Made by a program: the position numbers and the translations under genes. Shown here piece by piece: positions 7,158-10,448 of a stretch of 10,448 nucleotides of DNA; the stretch's first letter is position 1, and each line of letters opens with the position of its first letter. The stretch lies in contig CAZCXI010000095.1 in assembly GCA_964502635.1 (NCBI GenBank), positions 1 to 10,448 on the forward strand, written 5' to 3'. The notes beneath the pieces were generated by a model. That model did no database searches. It saw nothing but the letters and a program-made list of their open reading frames with translations, and had not been told where the DNA came from. Origin of the DNA: C00003060 sp964502635. Its GTDB lineage: Bacteria; Desulfobacterota; Desulfobacteria; Desulfobacterales; C00003060.

Positions 7158-7340
7158 CTACATTTCTTCTGTTTCAATAACCGTGCGGCCTTTGTAGTGG
7201 CCGCAGCTTGGACAAATGCGGTGTGGAAGCTTGGGCTCGTTGCACTGTGGGCAGAGCGACAGGCTGGGCACACTCACCCTTTGATGGGTCCGTCGTTTAC
7301 CGCGCCGTGATTTCGAAGTTTTTCGCTTTGGCAATGCCAT
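7158..7340 (-). CDS. rpmF: 50S ribosomal protein bL32
   Basis: bL32 is a small basic protein of the large ribosomal subunit near the exit of the peptide tunnel. The 60-residue product begins MALPKRKTSKSRRGKRRTH, the standard bL32 start. It has two cysteine pairs, C30-x2-C33 and C43-x2-C46, so it is the zinc-binding C+ form. GGGAG precedes the ATG by 7 nt. In many bacteria rpmF follows a yceD-type gene and precedes plsX-fabH. Here neither partner is present: an acyl-CoA dehydrogenase and fabG follow instead. A strong sigma-70-like promoter lies about 160 bp upstream. Confidence 0.98.
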   Translation of the reverse strand: MALPKRKTSKSRRGKRRTHQRVSVPSLSLCPQCNEPKLPHRICPSCGHYKGRTVIETEEM

Positions 7341-7498
7341 GGGTCATCTCCCTGCATTTTTTTGTACCACGAAATCTCAAATTGACTTCAAATCTCGACA
7401 AAAATGCCGGCCCAATGTAGTCAATTGATATCTCTAATGGCTTGTTATATCAGGCAATTTTTCCAGGATGACTATAACTTGGCCAGTTGAAGTATGCT

Positions 7499-7526
7499 AA
7501 TATAGTCAAAATGGACACTTTGTCAA
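7499..7526 (-). promoter_or_regulatory. Sigma-70-type promoter for the rpmF operon
   Basis: On the minus strand a perfect -35 TTGACA (7526-7521) is followed after 16 bp by TATATT (7504-7499). Transcription would start near 7492 and give a leader of about 150 nt before rpmF. Nothing else in the 365-bp gap 7341-7705 looks like a gene; a 67-codon plus-strand frame at 7487-7690 has no recognisable character. Confidence 0.65.
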
Positions 7527-7586
7527 GGGCTTTCATCCCGAATATGGTGTTCCAAACCAAACCCCGACACCCGCAAGACTCAGACC

Positions 7587-7615
7587 TTGTTCGAAGTTTT
7601 CCTCTATGTTATGCT
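7587..7615 (+). promoter_or_regulatory. Possible sigma-70 promoter for the MEMO-family gene
   Basis: TTGTTC at 7587-7592 and TATGCT at 7610-7615 are spaced by 17 bp. A start near 7622 would leave a leader of about 85 nt. The match is moderate and rests on spacing and position. Confidence 0.35.
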
Positions 7616-7705
7616 GGAGACATTGGTCAAAGTGCCAGAAGACAGACCGAGCTGGACAATGTGAGTGGCTCAATGCCCATGGACATGTGAACAAGGAGGT
7701 CCCCT

Positions 7706-8515
7706 ATGTCACGCACACCGGCTGTAGCCAACATGTTCTATCCTGGTGACAAGGGACGCTTGAAAGAGCAGCTTGATTCATTTGTAACACCGGCAGCTGA
7801 ACCAAGAACCGCACTGGCCGCCATTTCTCCTCATGCAGGGTATATGTATTCGGGTGGGGTAGCCGGTGCCGTTTTTTCTCAAATTCGCATTCCACAGGCA
7901 GTCGTGATCCTCGGGCCCAATCACAGGGGCATCGGGGCGCCCGTGGCCTTGGCTGCCTCGGGCACTTGGGACATGCCACTGGGGCCGGTTCGGATTAACG
8001 AGACTCTTGCCGACTTGCTTTTGAAGGCCGTGCCTCGTGACATGATCAAGGACGATCCCCAGGCTCACGCCATGGAACATTCCATAGAGGTTCAGATCCC
8101 CTTCCTTCAACTCTTGAGGCCTGACGTGAGCATCGTCCCCATGGCCCTGTCCCACGTGCGTTATGACACCTGTGAAGAGATTGGCCGAGCCTTGGCGCAA
8201 GGGCTGCAGGATTACGGCAAGGAAGCACTCCTCGTGGCCAGCACGGATATGACCCATTATGAGTCGCAGGACGTGGCTCGGAGTCAAGACCAGTTGGCCA
8301 TTGAGCGGGTTCTCGGACTGGATCCCAAAGGATTGTTCGACACGGTGGCCCAACACAACATCTCCATGTGCGGGGTCATCCCCACAACGATCGTGCTCAC
8401 AGCCTGCAAGGCACTGGGCGCCACCAAGGCGGAACTGGTCCAATATGCCACATCAGGAGACGTGACCGGCGACTATGCCCAGGTCGTGGGATACGCCGGG
8501 TTCATCGTGTATTAA
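7706..8515 (+). CDS. amrB: AmmeMemoRadiSam system protein B (MEMO1 family)
   Basis: This is a soluble MEMO-family protein related to extradiol dioxygenases and to eukaryotic MEMO1. Its bacterial role is not established; the family often occurs with an AMMECR1-domain protein and a radical SAM protein. The 269-residue product shows the expected conserved residues: H43 in SPHAGYMYSG, H73 in GPNHRG, EHSIEVQIPFL at 124-134, STDMTHY at 179-185 and C222 in MCGVIPT. H43, H73 and C222 correspond to the metal site known from the family. AAGGAGG precedes the ATG by 6 nt, an excellent ribosome site. The gene stands alone: neither usual partner lies within the window. A 7-bp stem (8494-8500 with 8519-8525) spans the stop codon, but no T run follows it. 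Confidence 0.93.
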   Translation: MSRTPAVANMFYPGDKGRLKEQLDSFVTPAAEPRTALAAISPHAGYMYSGGVAGAVFSQIRIPQAVVILGPNHRGIGAPVALAASGTWDMPLGPVRINETLADLLLKAVPRDMIKDDPQAHAMEHSIEVQIPFLQLLRPDVSIVPMALSHVRYDTCEEIGRALAQGLQDYGKEALLVASTDMTHYESQDVARSQDQLAIERVLGLDPKGLFDTVAQHNISMCGVIPTTIVLTACKALGATKAELVQYATSGDVTGDYAQVVGYAGFIVY

Positions 8516-8870
8516 GAGCCCGGCGAGGGCGTGAAGGGGTAAAAGGCAGGGCTGGAGAGGCGGGTGTCAGTTGAAGGCCCTATGGTCTGCAGTCTGCTGG
8601 ATCACAAGAAGGTGATGGAGGTTTTTCCCCGGTGTTGCTGACGTCCTTCTTGACAGTCTGTTTCATCCATATTACCTATAGAAACGCAAGTACCCGGAAC
8701 ATGTCAGTTGAATCCTAACAGAAGACATATTGAATTTGAATTTTAGACAACATAACAAAAATGACTAGTATTTTAAGAGCCTACCCCTGTTCTTCATTTT
8801 GTTTACGATCAATGAGGGTTGAACATAGTTGCAGGGGCTAGGGGCTATCCTGGTTACACACCTTAAGCGT
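8516..8870. other. Intergenic gap without a recognised gene
   Basis: No coding region is supported here. The visible structure is minor: an 11-bp direct repeat TGTCAGTTGAA at 8565-8575 and 8702-8712, an A/T-rich stretch at about 8700-8780 that may hold the tRNA promoter, and an imperfect inverted pair, CTACCCCTG near 8781 and CAGGGGCTAGG near 8832. No promoter match was good enough to call. Confidence 0.6.
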
Positions 8871-8944
8871 TGGGGGATCGTCTAGAGGTAGGACAGTGGA
8901 CTCTGGATCCATTAGCGGGGGTTCGAATCCTCCTCCCCCAGCCA
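8871..8944 (+). tRNA. tRNA-Gln(CTG)
   Basis: A full cloverleaf is present. The acceptor is TGGGGGA at 8871-8877 with TCCCCCA at 8934-8940. The D stem is GTCT/GGAC and the anticodon stem is GTGGA/TCCAT around loop CTCTGGA (8901-8907). The anticodon CTG at 8903-8905 reads the codon CAG. The T loop is TTCGAAT on a 5-bp stem with one G-T pair. The discriminator base is G and the CCA end is encoded at 8942-8944. The TGGGG start and CCCCAGCCA end are typical of tRNA-Gln. Confidence 0.97.
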
Positions 8945-9051
8945 CTTCAATTCTTGGTATCTTCGACTAGCTTACCATTCAAGTATTACATTAGATAAAT
9001 TGTCTATCCTTCTCTATGATAATAATCTTTTGCCAAAATTCATTCCTGTCT

Positions 9052-9236
9052 AAAAAAGCCATTTGTTCGGGCTCAAATTCCAGAGCGCCCTTTCGCCTTT
9101 GGTGAGACTACCCCGACAAGGTTTCCCTTCCGTGCCTTGAAATAGTGTCAGGCTCTACGGAAGCCTGACAGAAATTCGAGGGTAGGGACAACCGTTCAGA
9201 AATGCGAAAGGAGGAAAACGGTGAGGCCGAACGGGC
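9052..9236 (-). ncRNA. Candidate structured RNA of about 185 nt
   Basis: A nested fold can be drawn by hand. Helix A is 9065-9074 with 9223-9232 (9 of 10 pairs). Helix B is 9089-9096 with 9204-9211 (8 of 8). Helix C is 9108-9116 with 9176-9185 (9 pairs, one bulged A). Helix C encloses two hairpins: E (CAAGG 9117-9121 with CCTTG 9135-9139) and D (9146-9154 with 9162-9170, 9 of 9). The loops of E (TCCGT 9129-9133) and D (ACGGA 9157-9161) are complementary, giving a possible kissing interaction. The minus strand is favoured because helix A is followed there by GGC and six U at 9057-9052. It could be a free RNA or the 3' UTR of flgM. The size and rod shape with an open central bubble recall 6S RNA, but no family signature is certain. 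The A/T-rich stretch 8945-9051 holds no recognised gene. Confidence 0.5.
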
Positions 9237-9274
9237 AGTTCGCACGCGTGGCGTAGTTGGGTCCTGTGCCCAGG

Positions 9275-9589
9275 TTAAATGAGTTCGTCAAAAAAGGCCT
9301 TGACCATCTTTTCGGCTGTCTTGTCGAAATCGACCTCGTAGGTTCCCTTCTCAATTTGATCCTTGATGGCCTGAACTTTTTCCGTGCGGATATCCGATTC
9401 AGATCGTATGACCTCTTCCGCCCGTCGAACGTCTCTGGACCTTTCCGACAAATTCACAACCGCATCCTGTTGAGAGTCGGCAGGCACATCTTTTGGGGCG
9501 GGAGTCTTCTCAGTCGCTTCCTGTGTCTGCTTAACAGCTGCGTCGTTCATATACTTGGCAATTTCGTGCCCATCACCTGTAATTTTCAT
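9275..9589 (-). CDS. flgM: Anti-sigma-28 factor FlgM
   Basis: FlgM binds and holds the flagellar sigma factor sigma-28 (FliA) until the hook-basal body is complete and FlgM is exported. The 104-residue product starts MKITGDGHEIAKY, a typical FlgM N-terminus. It has a flexible linker rich in A, P, K and E at about 20-42, and the sigma-binding C-terminal region from about 43: DAVVNLSERSRDV, then DIRTEKVQAIKDQIEKGTYEVDFDKTAEKM at about 66-95. The ATG at 9589 is chosen over an in-frame TTG at 9613 because GGAGG sits at 9599-9603 with 9 nt spacing and because of the family start. The DVU0524-like gene ends 20 nt upstream, so both are read from one sigma-28 promoter. No flgN, flgK, csrA or fliW gene follows in the window. 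Confidence 0.93.
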   Translation of the reverse strand: MKITGDGHEIAKYMNDAAVKQTQEATEKTPAPKDVPADSQQDAVVNLSERSRDVRRAEEVIRSESDIRTEKVQAIKDQIEKGTYEVDFDKTAEKMVKAFFDELI

Positions 9590-9609
9590 GAGCCAACACC
9601 TCCGTCTGA

Positions 9610-10023
9610 TCAAATCATGTTGTCGTTCACCTTATCCCTAGTAATCTGTTCAAGTCGACGTTTAAGAAATTTCGAGTCCTCGATCGAGAGGGTCTTCATT
9701 TCTTCCCCGTTTTCCTTGTCAATCACCTTGAAGACGAACTCGGCACTGTCTCCTACTGCAAGATTGTTGCCATACTCCCCCTCGAGTTCCTTGAACACGT
9801 CTTGTTCCATAGCGTCCCGGGGGCCGAAATGCATAATTCGTTCAACCACATCCGCCGCCACTTTCTCAATAACGGCCTTTCGCCTCGCTTCAGAAGAAAT
9901 GGTGATGCTATCGGTTCGATTCGGAGGCATGCCATTGTTATCTGCCCCTCTCCGGCTACTGAGGCTCAGCTGTTTGCCGTATGCCCTTAAGACATTATGA
10001 ATATGATAGGTGGTGACATGCAT
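9610..10023 (-). CDS. DVU0524-family FlgM-associated protein
   Basis: This family was named from Desulfovibrio vulgaris, where a homologue adjoins flgM; its function is unknown to me. The 137-residue product starts MHVTTYHIHNVLRAYGKQLS, the conserved family start. It continues with a polar linker, then TDSITISSEARRKAVIEKVA at about 37-56, a basic-acidic helical part, and a compact beta-like EYGNNLAVGDSAEFVFKVID at about 83-102. The ATG at 10023 is chosen because GGGGAG precedes it by 8 nt, a sigma-28 promoter ends just upstream, and the family starts there. A GTG at 10119 in the same frame would place the promoter inside the gene. The ISSEA segment resembles the core motif of FlgM itself. It forms an operon with flgM. 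Confidence 0.85.
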   Translation of the reverse strand: MHVTTYHIHNVLRAYGKQLSLSSRRGADNNGMPPNRTDSITISSEARRKAVIEKVAADVVERIMHFGPRDAMEQDVFKELEGEYGNNLAVGDSAEFVFKVIDKENGEEMKTLSIEDSKFLKRRLEQITRDKVNDNMI

Positions 10024-10045
10024 CAACGCTTCTCCCCTGATGCCT

Positions 10046-10072
10046 TTATCGGAAGATTGGAGGAAAGTCTTA
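10046..10072 (-). promoter_or_regulatory. Sigma-28 (FliA) promoter of the DVU0524-like gene and flgM
   Basis: On the minus strand TAAGACTT (10072-10065), an 11-bp spacer and TCCGATAA (10053-10046) match the flagellar consensus TAAAGTTT-N11-GCCGATAA. The -10 agrees at 7 of 8 positions, the -35 at 5 of 8, and the spacing is exact. Transcription would start near 10039, about 16 nt before the ATG and just ahead of the GGGGAG ribosome site. The rest of 10073-10379 holds no credible gene. Confidence 0.8.
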
Positions 10073-10379
10073 AGAAAATCAAGCCAAAAAGGCTCTGCAG
10101 CAGTCGGCGCAAGATTCACGAACGATGTGTATTGTGGCGCCAGAGGCCCTGAAAGTTTCGCAAGAACACGATGAGTTATGAAGCTCCAAGGCCTAAACGA
10201 CCGGACTTGCCGGCAGCCAGTCGGTCCATGCGGAGCCCTTCATCGAATTCCCCCGTCTTCCTTGTTGGCTTAAGACCTTATCGGAAAGTATTGACAGGAT
10301 TTTGACATTTTTTCCGGGTGAGGCCCATTCGATTCCGTTAGTTTCGCTGCAACTAATTGATATCAATAAATATCCAGTT

Positions 10380-10397
10380 TTGGCATAACAGTTGCTT
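10380..10397 (+). promoter_or_regulatory. Sigma-54 promoter pointing out of the window
   Basis: TTGGCATAACAGTTGCTT carries the -24 TTGGCA and -12 TTGCTT of sigma-54 promoters with the required 10 bp between GG and GC. Transcription would start near 10407 and run to the right, towards a gene that lies mostly or wholly beyond 10448. Confidence 0.7.
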
Positions 10398-10411
10398 GAC
10401 CATCCAATCAC

Positions 10412-10425
10412 TGAACGAACGTTCA
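10412..10425. promoter_or_regulatory. Operator-like dyad just after the sigma-54 promoter
   Basis: TGAACG at 10412-10417 and CGTTCA at 10420-10425 are perfect inverted arms around AA. The dyad begins about 5 bp after the predicted start site and ends on the A of an ATG at 10425-10427. A bound repressor would block transcription; TetR-family operators often have this form. The frame from that ATG (MDFVKYDP) is open to the window end but has no ribosome site, so it is not called as a gene. Confidence 0.45.
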
Positions 10426-10448
10426 TGGATTTCGTCAAATATGATCCA

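Noticed and set aside
7487..7690. A 67-codon plus-strand frame ahead of the MEMO gene
   Set aside because: It begins on top of the rpmF promoter on the other strand, contains the likely MEMO promoter, and has no recognisable sequence.
8650..8678. Sigma-70 promoter for tRNA-Gln with a perfect TTGACA at 8650
   Set aside because: No acceptable -10 lies 15-19 bp downstream (TACCTA at 17 bp), and the distance to the tRNA is about 190 bp.
9146..9170. SRP RNA (4.5S) tip hairpin
   Set aside because: GTCAGG and a GGAA appear, but the conserved asymmetric loop with GAAGCAGCC is absent and the stem is a perfect helix.
9146..9170. Simple rho-independent terminator after flgM
   Set aside because: The 9-bp stem is excellent, but no T run follows it on either strand; it fits better as one arm of the larger fold.
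9757..9774. A second sigma-54-like match on the minus strand (TATGGCAACAATCTTGCA) towards flgM
   Set aside because: The GG-GC spacing fits, but it lies inside the DVU0524-family coding region, where the codons of YGNNLA account for it, and flgM already has a sigma-28 promoter upstream.
10193..10438. An 81-codon minus-strand frame
   Set aside because: No conserved sequence; it covers the sigma-54 promoter and the dyad on the other strand.

Overview
The window reads as a chromosomal segment of a motile, Gram-negative, rod-shaped bacterium. It is most likely a member of the Desulfobacterota (the former deltaproteobacteria). The pointers are a FlgM gene paired with a homologue of Desulfovibrio DVU0524, an MreB/MreC pair of proteobacterial type, an acyl-CoA dehydrogenase with a C-terminal extension beside FabG, and a MEMO-family protein. 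Base composition looks even, and nothing suggests a prophage or large island. Taxonomy is inferred from protein character only.

Layout. 1-386: non-coding, with two octamer repeat arrays in opposite orientation. 387-2221 (minus): a family 2 glycosyltransferase translationally coupled to a calcium/sodium antiporter. 2222-2454: a divergent promoter region with a strong dyad and a sigma-54-like promoter. 2455-4364 (plus): mreB and mreC, with no mreD after them. 4365-4621: a convergent intergenic region packed with inverted repeats. 4622-7340 (minus): rpmF, an acyl-CoA dehydrogenase and fabG, with a good sigma-70 promoter far upstream of rpmF. 7706-8515 (plus): a stand-alone MEMO/AmmeMemoRadiSam B gene. 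8871-8944 (plus): tRNA-Gln(CTG). 9052-9236: a region that folds on paper into a long nested RNA structure, a candidate non-coding RNA or structured 3' UTR. 9275-10023 (minus): a DVU0524-like gene and flgM, behind an almost canonical sigma-28 promoter. 10380-10448: an outward-facing sigma-54-type promoter with an operator-like dyad, serving a gene that lies mostly or wholly outside the window.

How the parts work together. mreBC serve rod-shape cell-wall growth. rpmF, the acyl-CoA dehydrogenase and fabG join ribosome supply to fatty-acyl metabolism, in a variant of the common rpmF-plsX-fab cluster. The DVU0524-like gene and flgM form the late-flagellar checkpoint: sigma-28 drives expression of its own anti-sigma factor. 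The strongest new observations are the structured RNA at 9052-9236, the sigma-28 and sigma-54 promoters, and a FlgM-like sequence motif inside the DVU0524-family protein. No unmistakably novel multi-gene system is visible.
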